64,000 bases of DNA from UBA6016 sp964568395. Lineage in GTDB: Bacteria > Campylobacterota > Campylobacteria > Campylobacterales > UBA6016. The position numbers and the translations under genes were made by a program. Location: the NCBI GenBank assembly GCA_964568395.1, contig CAZMPN010000008.1, positions 19,372 through 83,371 of the forward strand. The letters are read 5' to 3'. Positions within the stretch are counted from its first letter, which is position 1. Every line of letters begins with the position of its first letter. The notes under the pieces were generated by a model that was given only the letters and a program-made list of their open reading frames with translations, had not been told where the DNA came from and did no database searches. Of the stretch, positions 1 through 9,011 are shown one piece after another.

Positions 1-2653
1 AGCTTTTGATGGGCACGTTTAGCTTGACGACGTTTTCCATAATCTCCGCAAACCTCGCTCCAAGCTCTTTTGCTTCGCTCTCTTTCGCTTCGAATATCAG
101 CTCATCGTGGATTTGGAGTATCATTTTGGCGTTTAGCCCCTCTTTTTCTATCGCTTCTTTTATCCGTATCATTGCCGCTTTGATGATATCCGCCGCGCTT
201 CCTTGGAATACGGTATTGACGGCCTCCCTTAGATACATCGCTTCGTCTCTAGGCCCGGCGTTTTTAAAATCGAAAAACCGCTTCCTGCCCATCATCGTCT
301 CTACAAAACCGTGTTCTTTCGCATACTCTTTGATCGATTCCAAAAAAGCCTTTACGGTAGGGAACGAAGCGAAATAGCTATCTATCAGCTCCTTGGCCTC
401 CTTGGCGCTAATGGATAGGCTATCGGCCAGCTTTTGGCTTCCCATTCCGTATAAAAGCCCGAAGTTTATCGTCTTAGCCTTGTTTCTATTCTCTTTTGCC
501 GCCGCTTCGCCAAATATCTTCTGCGCCGTCTCCAGATGTATGTCGCGTCCTTCCAAGAAAGCCCCGACTAGCGTTTCGTCTTGGCTGAAGTGCGCGAGAA
601 GCCTCAGTTCGATCTGCGAATAGTCTATACCTATCAGCATGTTGCCTTGCGTCGGCACGAATGCGTATCTGATCTGCCTCCCGGACTCCGTTTTCGTCGG
701 AATATTCTGCAGGTTCGGATTTTTGGACGATAGTCTGCCGGTAGCCGTTCCGGTTTGCAAAAAGCTCGTATATATCTTGTGCGCTTCGTTTTTTGCGGAT
801 AGCTCCAGCATAGGTTCTATATATGTGCTTTTTAGTTTGAAGACCTCGCGGTAGAGCAGTATCTTCTCTATTACCGGATGCTCGTCCGTCATCTTAAGGA
901 GTGTGCGCTCGTCCGTACTGAGGCCGGTTTTCGTCTTTTTTTGCGGCTTCAACCCGAGCCTCTCGTATAGAATATCGGAGAGCTGTTTTGTGGAGTTGAT
1001 GTTGAACTCGAAGCCGGTTAGCTTGAATATTTCGTTTTTGACCGCCTCTATCTCGGCCTCGTTTTTTGCCTGCAACTCTTTTAGCTTAGCCCTGTCTACG
1101 GTAATTCCCTCTTTTTCCATATCGAGCAGAACCCGCATAAAAGGCATCTCTATCTCCTCGAAATCCTTGTATATGGCCTTTTCGTTGTTTGCCAGTTTTT
1201 TATGAAGCGCATTGTAAAGCCTTAGCGTGAATACGGCGTCCTCGGCGGCGTACAGAGCCGCGTCCTCTACCGGAACTTTCGAGAAGTCGTCCCCGCTTTT
1301 TACCGTCTCTTTGTATTTGATCATCTTGTGCGAAAAGAGTTTATCGGCCATCGCATCGAGACCTACGGCGCTCTCCGGGTTGTCGAGCCATGCTAGCAGC
1401 ATCGTGTCGGCGTGCGCCGTCAGTCCGTCAAAACCCAAAAACTTCTCGACTACCGCTATATCGAACTTTAGGTTGTGCCCGACTATCCTTTTTTCGAACA
1501 TTTTCTTTATAGCTTCTTTTGCCGCGGTTTTTGATATCTGCTCCGGCACGCCTAGGTACGAGTGCGCAACCGGCGCATAAAAACCTTCCGACTCGTTCCA
1601 TGAAAACGAAAAGCCGACGAGATTCGCCTCTTTTGTATCCAGCGAATCGGTCTCCGTATCGAAGGCCAAGATGGCGTCGTTTGGGATTTTGCCTATTATT
1701 TGCGCCAGCTCGGCGTCGCTCTTGATTAGAACCGCATTAAAGGCGTTGTCGCCTTGCTCTTCCTTGGCGTGTCCGTGCCGTGTAGGTTTTGCTGTTTCGA
1801 GCAGGCTCTCTTTTTGGAGTAGATGTCTGATGTCTAGGGAGAGCATTTCCTCTTTTATCTTCGTGAAGTCTATTTGTTCCGGCAGTACGCACTCCGCATA
1901 GTCTAAGGAACTCAAGATGTCGTTTTGCAGGGTTACGAGCTTTTTGCTCATGAAGGCGTTTTCTTTGCCAGCCTCCAGCAGCTCCCTCGTTCTTCCTTTG
2001 ATGTTTTCGATATTCTCGTATAGGTTCTCTATCGTTTTATACTCGTTTATCAGCTTCTCCGCCGTTTTCGGCCCTATCCCTTTGACGCCCGGGACATTGT
2101 CGACGCTATCCCCGATGAGGGCTTGGAAGTCTATGAACAAAGAGGGGTGTACGCCAAATTTTGCGACGCATCCATCCTCGTCCACTATGTTTTTCTTGGA
2201 CGGATCCCAAACTACGGTCTGCCCGTCTCTTATTAGCTGGTAGAGGTCTTTGTCGTGGCTGACTATTCTGGTCTTGAGGCCGTCCCTTTCGGCTACGCGG
2301 CAGATGGAGGCTATGATGTCGTCGGCCTCAAAGCTGTCTACGGACATCGTCTTAAGCCCTAGTTTGCCCAGCCACTCTATCGCTATCGGGAGCTGCGCCT
2401 TGAAATCTTCGGGGGCGTCCGGGCGATTGCCTTTGTAGTCCGCGTAAATATCCTCCCTAAACCCTTTTGTTTTGCTCTCTAGGCAAAAAACCATATAGTC
2501 CGCTTCGTGCTCTTTGGATATTTTTGACAAAAAATTTAAAAATCCTGTAAGCAGTCCCGTTGGAAAACCGCTTTTGCTTTTCAGCGGAGGCATTGCGAAG
2601 TAGCTTCTAAAAAAGAAGCCGAACGTATCTATTACGGCTATTGTTTTTTGCAT
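1..2653 (-). CDS. polA: DNA polymerase I, partial at window start
   Basis: Family A DNA polymerase for gap filling, Okazaki-fragment processing and excision repair. Reading leftward from ATG at 2653 gives about 884 residues with no stop, so only a short C-terminal piece is missing. Order: 5' nuclease domain (starts MQKTIAVIDTFGFF, with the SFEADDIIAS acidic motif), a 3'-5' exonuclease domain, then the polymerase domain with GIDYSQIELR (motif A), NFGLLYGMG (motif B) and QIHDELIFE (motif C). The exonuclease motifs look intact (DTET, NLKFD, YAAED), so proofreading is probably retained. Transcribed leftward, with only the repeat element at 2704-2975 separating it from the next gene. Confidence 0.97.
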   Translation of the reverse strand, partial: MQKTIAVIDTFGFFFRSYFAMPPLKSKSGFPTGLLTGFLNFLSKISKEHEADYMVFCLESKTKGFREDIYADYKGNRPDAPEDFKAQLPIAIEWLGKLGLKTMSVDSFEADDIIASICRVAERDGLKTRIVSHDKDLYQLIRDGQTVVWDPSKKNIVDEDGCVAKFGVHPSLFIDFQALIGDSVDNVPGVKGIGPKTAEKLINEYKTIENLYENIENIKGRTRELLEAGKENAFMSKKLVTLQNDILSSLDYAECVLPEQIDFTKIKEEMLSLDIRHLLQKESLLETAKPTRHGHAKEEQGDNAFNAVLIKSDAELAQIIGKIPNDAILAFDTETDSLDTKEANLVGFSFSWNESEGFYAPVAHSYLGVPEQISKTAAKEAIKKMFEKRIVGHNLKFDIAVVEKFLGFDGLTAHADTMLLAWLDNPESAVGLDAMADKLFSHKMIKYKETVKSGDDFSKVPVEDAALYAAEDAVFTLRLYNALHKKLANNEKAIYKDFEEIEMPFMRVLLDMEKEGITVDRAKLKELQAKNEAEIEAVKNEIFKLTGFEFNINSTKQLSDILYERLGLKPQKKTKTGLSTDERTLLKMTDEHPVIEKILLYREVFKLKSTYIEPMLELSAKNEAHKIYTSFLQTGTATGRLSSKNPNLQNIPTKTESGRQIRYAFVPTQGNMLIGIDYSQIELRLLAHFSQDETLVGAFLEGRDIHLETAQKIFGEAAAKENRNKAKTINFGLLYGMGSQKLADSLSISAKEAKELIDSYFASFPTVKAFLESIKEYAKEHGFVETMMGRKRFFDFKNAGPRDEAMYLREAVNTVFQGSAADIIKAAMIRIKEAIEKEGLNAKMILQIHDELIFEAKESEAKELGARFAEIMENVVKLNVPIKS

Positions 2654-2703
2654 CTATGTCCAGTCGTTTATAATTTTTGATTAGTCGTATTATAATATAG
2701 TTA

Positions 2704-2975
2704 GAGCTCATTTCAAAACTTATTGCGAGCTGCGCTTATTGGCAAAAGAGGCAAGTACTAGGAATATTCGAAATTCATAGTCTATTCTATTAATGAGAAG
2801 TATGACGAAGTAATTGCCGATTTTTTGCCATAAGCCCTATGGGAAAACAGCTCTTTATAGCGTTTGCCTTGTCAAAAAAGCTAAACTTAAGAGTTGCTAA
2901 GTTGGCGCATTTTTTCCTCGCAACCATACTATAAATAGCTGTTTTCGCAGCTGTAATTAGTTTTGAAATGAGCTC
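2704..2975. mobile_element. 272-bp MITE-like element with terminal inverted repeats
   Basis: Fills most of the gap between polA and the divergent gene at 2993. The left end GAGCTCATTTCAAAACT (2704-2720) is perfectly inverted at 2959-2975. The match continues imperfectly inward (left GCGAGCTGCG against right ACAGCTGCG), so the terminal repeat is about 30 bp. No long ORF lies inside; a 62-codon minus-strand frame (2790-2978) begins just outside the right end and reads through the repeat (MELISKL), and the left end also reads ELISKL. No target-site duplication is visible in the flanks (TTA left, CAT right). The family is not recognised; it may be a deletion derivative of an insertion sequence or a genomic repeat. 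Confidence 0.6.
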
Positions 2976-2992
2976 CATTTTAAGGCGGTTTG

Positions 2993-4741
2993 GTGAACAG
3001 TAGCTATAAGATTTTAGGCCAGTCTAGGTTTATAGATATTCAAATATTTGAAGGCAAAACGATAGTCGCGGCGCTTCAAGACGGCGCCATAAAGGTAGCC
3101 AAAGAAGGGCTGCAAAAAGACTACCGTATGCAAAACCTATCCGGGCAAAAGCACGGCGGATTTAGGAGTTTTGAAAAAGACGGTCTTACGTTTTTTGCTT
3201 TTCTGACGGAAGAAGCGAAAAAGCTCGTAGTATATGACTTCTCATCAAAATCGCAAATTCTGGGATACGGCTCAGAGTCGCAAATCCTGTTTTTGGAAGT
3301 CGACTATAGCGGCGAGTTTATCTTGTTCTATACGGCGGATTTCAAGCTAAATCTCTTCGAGGTAAGCTCCGGCAGGGTTCTTAGCTCCGTATTCGTCGAA
3401 AAAGAGTTCGTGCCGTCCAAAATATGTTTCAACTCCGACCTTAGCAGGGTGGCTCTCGTGTCGGACAGCGGACAGGGCTACGTCTGCTCCCCGTCGCTTC
3501 TGAAGCTGCAAGGCTCGTTTGTGGCTTCCGGTTATGACGCTTGTTTTGCCGGATTTCTGGACGAGAAGACTTTTGTCGGCGTATCCAAAGAGGGGCAGAT
3601 AATAGCCGTCGATACGGATGTCATGAAGACTACGAAATACAATATGCGTTTTTCCTCTTTTTGCAAAAAAGGCTTTTTCGTAAACGACAACCTGCTGTTT
3701 TTGTCGGTGTATAGAGACGGCGGCTTCGGCGTTTTCAATATGGAAGAGGAGAGGACCGTCAGAAGCGGCAAGCTTGATATCCAAAATGAGGTTTTGAGCG
3801 CGAAGTTTGACGAAAAAAGCCTGGTTCTCGTAGTGGAGGATATTAAAAATATACTGTACGTATATGATATCTCGGCTCTATTCGCCGATTTTAAGAGACT
3901 TTTTTCGCAAAAAGACTTTTTCGCATGCTATAGGCTGATCGACGACAACGAGCTTTTGATCCTGACGGATGCCGCGCGTATGCTGGAAGACGTATTTTCG
4001 GCCTTCGCCATGAGCGCGCTAAAAATGGCGGAAAGCGAAAACTATGACGGGGCGATAAGGCAGCTGGCTCCGTTTTCGAAAGTTTCCCAAAAGAGAAACG
4101 AGCTAAAAGAGATCGTAGAGTCTATCGAGACAATGCGTTCTTTTATAGGTTTCATAAGGAGTAGAAAATTCGCGAACGCATACAATCTGGCGGAGAGATA
4201 TAGATACCTCAAGCTCTCTGCGCACTATAAAAGCATGGAGGATGAGTGGAAGGCTCTGGTGGAGAAGGCGAAAATGCTTCTCATGGCCGGCAAGATAGAA
4301 GACGCGAAAGAGTGTTTTTCCGTATTTAGAGGCGTCGGCTCTAAGACGGAGACGATAAAGCAGATGCTCTCCGAACGCGAGACGATCAACCTGTTTTTGA
4401 AAAAACTATCGAATAAAGACTTCAAAACGTCGTTTGATCTGGCTGAACGCCACCCGTTTTTGAAAGAGATAAAAGAGTACAAAATATTAAAAGAGCTCGG
4501 CGAAAAAGGAATGCAAAGGGCGGGGTCTCTTTTAAGAGAGGGTGAGCTGCAAAAAGCCGCGGACGCCATCTCGGCGCTCAAGTCCATACCGATATACCGC
4601 CAAGAGGCTGAAGCCTTGGAGAGGAAAATAGCGATATACAAAAAGTACTTCTCGTACAAGCAAGCCGGCGACGAGATGAAGATGAGGATAATGGCGAAAA
4701 AATATCCTTTCCTAGAAGAACCGCTTTATTGCGAACTCTGA
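2993..4741 (+). CDS. Beta-propeller and helical-repeat protein of unknown function
   Basis: About 582 residues, no signal peptide or membrane segment. The first ~300 residues are beta-rich repeating strands of WD40/YncE type (for example SKSQILGYGSESQILFLEVD and SGRVLSSVFVEKEFVPSKICF), suggesting a propeller. From about residue 320 the protein is almost all alpha-helical with repeated pairs such as ALKMAESENYDGAIRQL, ANAYNLAERYRYLKL and AKMLLMAGKIEDAKECF, resembling TPR or COPI-type solenoids. GTG at 2993 is chosen because AAGG at 2982-2985 sits 7 nt upstream; TTG at 2990 is the alternative. A cytoplasmic scaffold or adaptor is plausible, but no specific function is claimed. Confidence 0.8.
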   Translation: MNSSYKILGQSRFIDIQIFEGKTIVAALQDGAIKVAKEGLQKDYRMQNLSGQKHGGFRSFEKDGLTFFAFLTEEAKKLVVYDFSSKSQILGYGSESQILFLEVDYSGEFILFYTADFKLNLFEVSSGRVLSSVFVEKEFVPSKICFNSDLSRVALVSDSGQGYVCSPSLLKLQGSFVASGYDACFAGFLDEKTFVGVSKEGQIIAVDTDVMKTTKYNMRFSSFCKKGFFVNDNLLFLSVYRDGGFGVFNMEEERTVRSGKLDIQNEVLSAKFDEKSLVLVVEDIKNILYVYDISALFADFKRLFSQKDFFACYRLIDDNELLILTDAARMLEDVFSAFAMSALKMAESENYDGAIRQLAPFSKVSQKRNELKEIVESIETMRSFIGFIRSRKFANAYNLAERYRYLKLSAHYKSMEDEWKALVEKAKMLLMAGKIEDAKECFSVFRGVGSKTETIKQMLSERETINLFLKKLSNKDFKTSFDLAERHPFLKEIKEYKILKELGEKGMQRAGSLLREGELQKAADAISALKSIPIYRQEAEALERKIAIYKKYFSYKQAGDEMKMRIMAKKYPFLEEPLYCEL

Positions 4742-4745
4742 CATA

Positions 4746-4778
4746 TGTAACAATCCTGTAACACCCCATAGCTACAAT
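4746..4778 (+). promoter_or_regulatory. Tandem 11-bp repeat and -10 box of porin promoter
   Basis: TGTAACA occurs at 4746-4752 and again at 4757-4763, an exact 11-bp period (opposite strand: GTTACA-N5-GTTACA). A -10 like hexamer TACAAT follows at 4773-4778, so the repeats overlap the expected -35 region. This geometry is typical of activation by OmpR/PhoB-family response regulators, which bind head-to-tail sites one helical turn apart. Which regulator binds is unknown. Confidence 0.5.
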
Positions 4779-4817
4779 CAGCCCGCAAAAAAATTCTAAA
4801 TCTACAAAAGGGCTAAA

Positions 4818-6164
4818 ATGAAACTTAGAGCTTCTCTTGTCGCTCTCGCGGCGCTTGCATCTGTGGCTTCTGCTAGCGGTATTACGCTATATGAGGACAT
4901 CAAGACAAAACAAATCTTCACGGAACCGGGCGAAAACAGACAAAAAATCGGTAACTTCATACAAGAAAACAATGTCGCCGAGCTAATGAGCAAAGAGGTA
5001 AAAGGTATCCCTGTAACTTCAAAAGCCAAGTCTATAGAGTTTAGCGGTACTCACTACTTTGGTTTTACTAGCAACCAATACGGCGCAAACAATGCAAACG
5101 GCGGTTCATCTTCTGCAGGTTTTGAGTCTAGAAGAAACTATGTACAGCTAAAAGCCTTCTTTAATGATAAAGATTACTTCAGGGTAACTCTTGACGCCAC
5201 AAAAGAACTTGAAAGTTCGACGACTTACTCAAATGCATATGTAAAATACGCATACCTTTGGCTTGACAAGGTACTCCCATATACAGGCGCCGAAATCGGT
5301 ATAGCGCATAGACCGTGGATAGATTACGAAGAGCACAACTCTTGGTACTATAGATCAATTAACAAGGTTCTAGTAGAGGATAAATTCTCTTGCGTAACCG
5401 GCACAACTACTTGCGTTGGACCAGATCTTGTAAACTCTGCCGACCTTGGCGTAAACTTTAAGACAAAAACAGACTATTTCACGTCTGAACTGGGTATATT
5501 CAACGGCGAAGGCTACCATTCTGATAAATCAGAAAACAACCAAAAAAATTCAAACGAAGGCCAATTGTCTTATGAGTGGAGGCTAACGGCGCACCTTCTT
5601 GGCGACGGCAAAAAAGTCGGCAAATATGACAGAACGAAAGATATGTATGCAAACGTCTCTTTTGCGGGTCTTCACAGCGCAAACCATAAAGATAACGGAG
5701 CTACCGTTGGCGACGCCGGAGAGTATGATAGAGATATGTATATATTGCACGGTGTTTTCAACCACCCTTACTTCCTAGTCGGCGCACAATATGTGACGGC
5801 TAAAGATGCGGGGCATAACGATGCGGCAAAAGCTGCCGTTTCAAACTTTGACAAAGAGTACAAAGCTTGGTCTGTGAATGCAGAGGTAAGACCTGTTAAA
5901 GACTGGACTATCCTTGCCAGATATGATGACTTGAAAGTAAAATATCCTGACCAAGTAGCTTCTCCGACCGGTAAAAATGAACTTGACTCAGGTGACGCTA
6001 CTCAGTGGATAGCCGGTGTTGCCTATAAATATAGTAAAAATGTTAGCTTTATAGCAAACTACAAAAACGTTGACGCTAAAGAGAAAACGTCTGCAACTAG
6101 CACGCTTGCAGGCGATAGGCTAGACAAAAAAACATTTATGGTTACTACAGAAGTTAAATGGTAA
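4818..6164 (+). CDS. Outer-membrane porin
   Basis: 448 residues with a clean Sec signal peptide (MKLRASLVALAALASVASAS, cleavage after about residue 19-20). The mature part is rich in aromatic and alternating polar/hydrophobic strands (YVQLKAFFNDKDYFRVTLDA, KDWTILARYDDLKVKY) and ends in a tryptophan-containing beta-strand (FMVTTEVKW), as in 16-strand porins. An initial periplasmic stretch to about residue 60 could be a short helical extension. Codon use is more T-ending and less G-rich than in neighbours, consistent with high expression. It has its own promoter (repeats at 4746-4778) and terminator (6213-6238), so is probably monocistronic. Substrate unknown. Confidence 0.85.
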   Translation: MKLRASLVALAALASVASASGITLYEDIKTKQIFTEPGENRQKIGNFIQENNVAELMSKEVKGIPVTSKAKSIEFSGTHYFGFTSNQYGANNANGGSSSAGFESRRNYVQLKAFFNDKDYFRVTLDATKELESSTTYSNAYVKYAYLWLDKVLPYTGAEIGIAHRPWIDYEEHNSWYYRSINKVLVEDKFSCVTGTTTCVGPDLVNSADLGVNFKTKTDYFTSELGIFNGEGYHSDKSENNQKNSNEGQLSYEWRLTAHLLGDGKKVGKYDRTKDMYANVSFAGLHSANHKDNGATVGDAGEYDRDMYILHGVFNHPYFLVGAQYVTAKDAGHNDAAKAAVSNFDKEYKAWSVNAEVRPVKDWTILARYDDLKVKYPDQVASPTGKNELDSGDATQWIAGVAYKYSKNVSFIANYKNVDAKEKTSATSTLAGDRLDKKTFMVTTEVKW

Positions 6165-6212
6165 TCGTCTAACACGCATTTTTCGTAAACTTACTCCCAC
6201 CTCCTTATACTG

Positions 6213-6238
6213 GGCCGGTTTTTACCGGCCTTTTTTGT
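6213..6238 (+). terminator. Rho-independent terminator of porin gene
   Basis: Perfect 7-bp stem GGCCGGT/ACCGGCC (6213-6219 and 6224-6230), 4-nt T loop, then TTTTTT. It lies about 50 nt after the porin stop. Confidence 0.9.
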
Positions 6239-6280
6239 TTTTTACGCTATTTTTCTTCATCTGTTTTTTAGGAAAAGCTT

Positions 6281-6973
6281 GTGAAAAACGTAATCGTTAC
6301 CGGCTTATCGCACGGAATAGGCAAAGAGATAGCAAAGACCCTATCCGAAAAATATAATATTATCGGCATAGATATGTCAGAGTACGGCGGGCATTTTGCA
6401 AATCGTTTTTATCTATGCGACCTGTCCGATAGGGGCGCTTTGCTTGATACGATTTCGCGGATAAAAGATGATTTCAGTTCGATTTACGCCCTTGTAAACA
6501 ACGCCGGAATTTTTATAAATAAGCCTCTAAATGAGCAAACAGACGACGACTGGGACAAGGTGGTCGCCACAAACCTGACGGCGCCGTATATTCTATCGAG
6601 AGAATTTTCGCTTCTGCTTTCAAGCCAAAAAGGACACATAATCAACATATCGTCGACCAGAGCGCTTATGTCGGAGTCTGGAACGGAGCCATATTCGGCG
6701 TCAAAAGGCGGCATATCCTCTCTTACACATGCCTTGGCTATGTCGCTTGCCCCGGATGTTAGCGTCAACTCCATCTCTCCAGGTTGGATAAATACCGATG
6801 AGGACTATATACCGACAAAAGCGGACAACGAGTGGCATCCCAGCGGCAGGGTGGGGACCCCAAAAGATATAGCGGATTTGGTTATGTTTTTGATAGGGCG
6901 CGATGGCGGCTTCATTACCGGCGGCGATTTTGTGGTGGACGGCGGCGTCACAAAAAAGATGGTGTATCCGTAG
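6281..6973 (+). CDS. Short-chain dehydrogenase/reductase
   Basis: 230-residue classical SDR. The Rossmann motif TGLSHGIG is at residues 7-14, NNAG near residue 78, the catalytic Ser in INISSTRALM and Tyr-Lys in YSASKGG, and the C-terminal VNSISPGWI and FITGGDFVVDGG blocks are typical. GTG start at 6281 follows AGGAAAAG. It probably reduces or oxidises an NAD(P)-linked alcohol/ketone; the substrate cannot be read from sequence. It lies 56 nt upstream of thrC in the same direction and may be cotranscribed. Confidence 0.88.
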   Translation: MKNVIVTGLSHGIGKEIAKTLSEKYNIIGIDMSEYGGHFANRFYLCDLSDRGALLDTISRIKDDFSSIYALVNNAGIFINKPLNEQTDDDWDKVVATNLTAPYILSREFSLLLSSQKGHIINISSTRALMSESGTEPYSASKGGISSLTHALAMSLAPDVSVNSISPGWINTDEDYIPTKADNEWHPSGRVGTPKDIADLVMFLIGRDGGFITGGDFVVDGGVTKKMVYP

Positions 6974-7029
6974 GAACGCTTCGCAAAGCCCCTTTTTGAT
7001 AAAATAAGCCAAAAACTTAGAGGCTTTTT

Positions 7030-8496
7030 ATGCAATTTATCGAAACTAGAGGCAATGACGGCAACAAGCCAAAGCAGGTCACGTTTTCATACGCTCTTTT
7101 AAATCCATCCGCAAGTTTTGGCGGTTTGTATTCCCCGTTACATCTACCGACTATCGACGCCGAATATTTGCTGGGCGCAAAGAACAAAAGCTATAAAGAG
7201 TTGGCGTTTGATATTTTTAGAATTTTTGATATGGATATCAAAGAGGAGTCGCTAAAAAAAGCCCTCGACAGATACGATAGCTATGACAGTTCCGATTCGG
7301 CGCCGGTCGTAAAGATAGAAGAGGATCTATTCGTATGCGAGCTCTATCACGGTCCTACGAGGGCGTTTAAAGATATGGCGCTTCAGCCGTTCGGTTCTAT
7401 ATTCTCCGATCTGGCAAAGGAGCAGAACCAAAAATATCTAGTTATGACCGCTACAAGCGGCGATACCGGTCCGGCTGCGCTAAAGACGTTCCAAAACGCC
7501 GAGAACGTGAAAGTCGTCTGCCTCTATCCAGAGGGCGGCACTAGCGATATTCAAAAGCTCCAGATGGTGGATCTAGACGGCGGGAATCTAAAAGTAATAG
7601 GCATAGACGGCAGTTTCGACGATGCGCAGAGCGCCCTAAAATCGCTTCTTGCGTCTAGCGATTTTCAAGCAAAGCTGGCCGGATACGGATATAAGGTTTC
7701 TGCCGCAAACTCCGTAAACTTCGGAAGGATAGCGTTTCAGACTATTTATCATTTCTATGCGTATTTGCAGCTTCTCTCAAAAAACGAGATAAAAATAGGC
7801 GAGAAAATAGACGTCATCGTGCCATCCGGCAACTTCGGAAACGCTCTTGGCGCATACTATGCGAAAAGGATGGGGCTTCCGATAGATAAAATCAATATAG
7901 CGTCAAACGCAAACAATATATTGACGGAACTGCTAACTACCGGTTCGTACGACCTGACTAAAAGAGAGCTTGTCAAGACCATATCGCCGGCCATGGATAT
8001 TTTGATCTCTTCCAATATCGAGAGGATTTTGTTTGACAAGTTCGGCTCCAAAAGAACCAAGGAGCTTATGGACGAGCTCTCCAAAAACAGACGCTATGAG
8101 TTGACGGATGGCGAGCTTGAGGTGCTCAGGGCCGACTTTGACGCAGTATACGGAGACGACGAATACTCAAAAGAGGTTATCGCCAAGTACGCAAAAAAAG
8201 GCTATCTGATGGATCCGCATACGGCTCTTTGCGCAAAAGCCTACAAAGCCGGCGGCAAAAAGACGGTTATGTACTCTACGGCGGAATGGACGAAATTCTC
8301 GCCTAGCGTACTGGAGGCGCTCGAGCCATCCAAAAAATCGTTTAGGGACAGGGACGCCATAGCGGAGATAAAGAGTTCGTTTTCGTGTACGCTCCATCCC
8401 GACGTAGAAAAACTGCTACATGTCGAGATGCCGAACAAAACGCCGCTAAAAATATCCGAGCTTGAAAACTCCGTCGTAGATTTTATCAAAAGCTAG
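7030..8496 (+). CDS. thrC: Threonine synthase
   Basis: PLP enzyme converting O-phosphohomoserine to threonine. 488 residues, the usual length of the long (yeast/E. coli) form. The Schiff-base lysine is K114 in HGPTRAFKDMALQ; other family blocks are ATSGDTGPAAL and VPSGNFGNALG. The 3' end overlaps the convergent gene by four bases (CTAG carries both stop codons). Confidence 0.95.
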   Translation: MQFIETRGNDGNKPKQVTFSYALLNPSASFGGLYSPLHLPTIDAEYLLGAKNKSYKELAFDIFRIFDMDIKEESLKKALDRYDSYDSSDSAPVVKIEEDLFVCELYHGPTRAFKDMALQPFGSIFSDLAKEQNQKYLVMTATSGDTGPAALKTFQNAENVKVVCLYPEGGTSDIQKLQMVDLDGGNLKVIGIDGSFDDAQSALKSLLASSDFQAKLAGYGYKVSAANSVNFGRIAFQTIYHFYAYLQLLSKNEIKIGEKIDVIVPSGNFGNALGAYYAKRMGLPIDKINIASNANNILTELLTTGSYDLTKRELVKTISPAMDILISSNIERILFDKFGSKRTKELMDELSKNRRYELTDGELEVLRADFDAVYGDDEYSKEVIAKYAKKGYLMDPHTALCAKAYKAGGKKTVMYSTAEWTKFSPSVLEALEPSKKSFRDRDAIAEIKSSFSCTLHPDVEKLLHVEMPNKTPLKISELENSVVDFIKS

Positions 8497-8933
8497 ATAC
8501 GCCCTTTAAGCCGTCTGACGTCTTTTTCGTCGGCCGGTTTGACGTGGGCTTCTTTCGCGTTTCTCTTCAGGATTACCACTATTGTTCCTGGAGGAAGCGA
8601 GCTTTTTTCGTACTTGTTTTTTTTGAGTATGAAGTACTCCAGTTCGGTTCCTTTTACCAATACCTTCGTGTCGTCAAGAATACGTCCAAACTCCCCTATG
8701 TCTATCGTAACCTCTTTTTGCACCGCGATTTCCGGCTCTTCTTCCTTGATCGTTATCGGTTCCGGCTTCGGTTTTCTTTTGTATATTTTTACCGCCGTTA
8801 TTATGCTTAAGACAAAAGCCGTCAAGGCCAGAAGCAAGCTGGCGCTTAGCCCCGATAGGCCGATATTTTCATCGTGGGTAAGTCCAAGACTGCTTGCCAA
8901 TATTTCGTTTAGGTCTGATAAGAACTGCTGCAC
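8493..8933 (-). CDS. Single-pass membrane protein of unknown function
   Basis: 146 residues. One strong transmembrane helix near residues 29-50 (LSASLLLALTAFVLSIITAVKIY), a Pro/Lys/Glu-rich linker, then a small alpha/beta C-terminal domain (IGEFGRILDDTKVLVKGTEL and PPGTIVVILKRN). The positive KIYKRKPKPEP after the helix predicts a cytoplasmic C-terminus. I do not recognise the family. It is convergent with thrC, sharing a CTAG stop overlap, and divergent from the ThiF-like gene at 9012. Confidence 0.75.
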   Translation of the reverse strand: MQQFLSDLNEILASSLGLTHDENIGLSGLSASLLLALTAFVLSIITAVKIYKRKPKPEPITIKEEEPEIAVQKEVTIDIGEFGRILDDTKVLVKGTELEYFILKKNKYEKSSLPPGTIVVILKRNAKEAHVKPADEKDVRRLKGRI

Positions 8934-9011
8934 CTGGCTTTTGCGCCTCTTTAAAATAATTTTTTATAATTTTGTTATAGTTATGCTTTAACTTAAAACA
9001 CGGATTTTTAA

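Noticed and set aside
6..2438. Series of plus-strand ORFs opposite polA
   Set aside because: They are antisense to a clear DNA polymerase I reading frame and have low-complexity Ser/Phe-rich composition typical of shadow frames.
2790..2978. 62-codon ORF inside the repeat element
   Set aside because: Starts outside the element and translates its terminal repeat; no transposase motif, so it is treated as part of the repeat.
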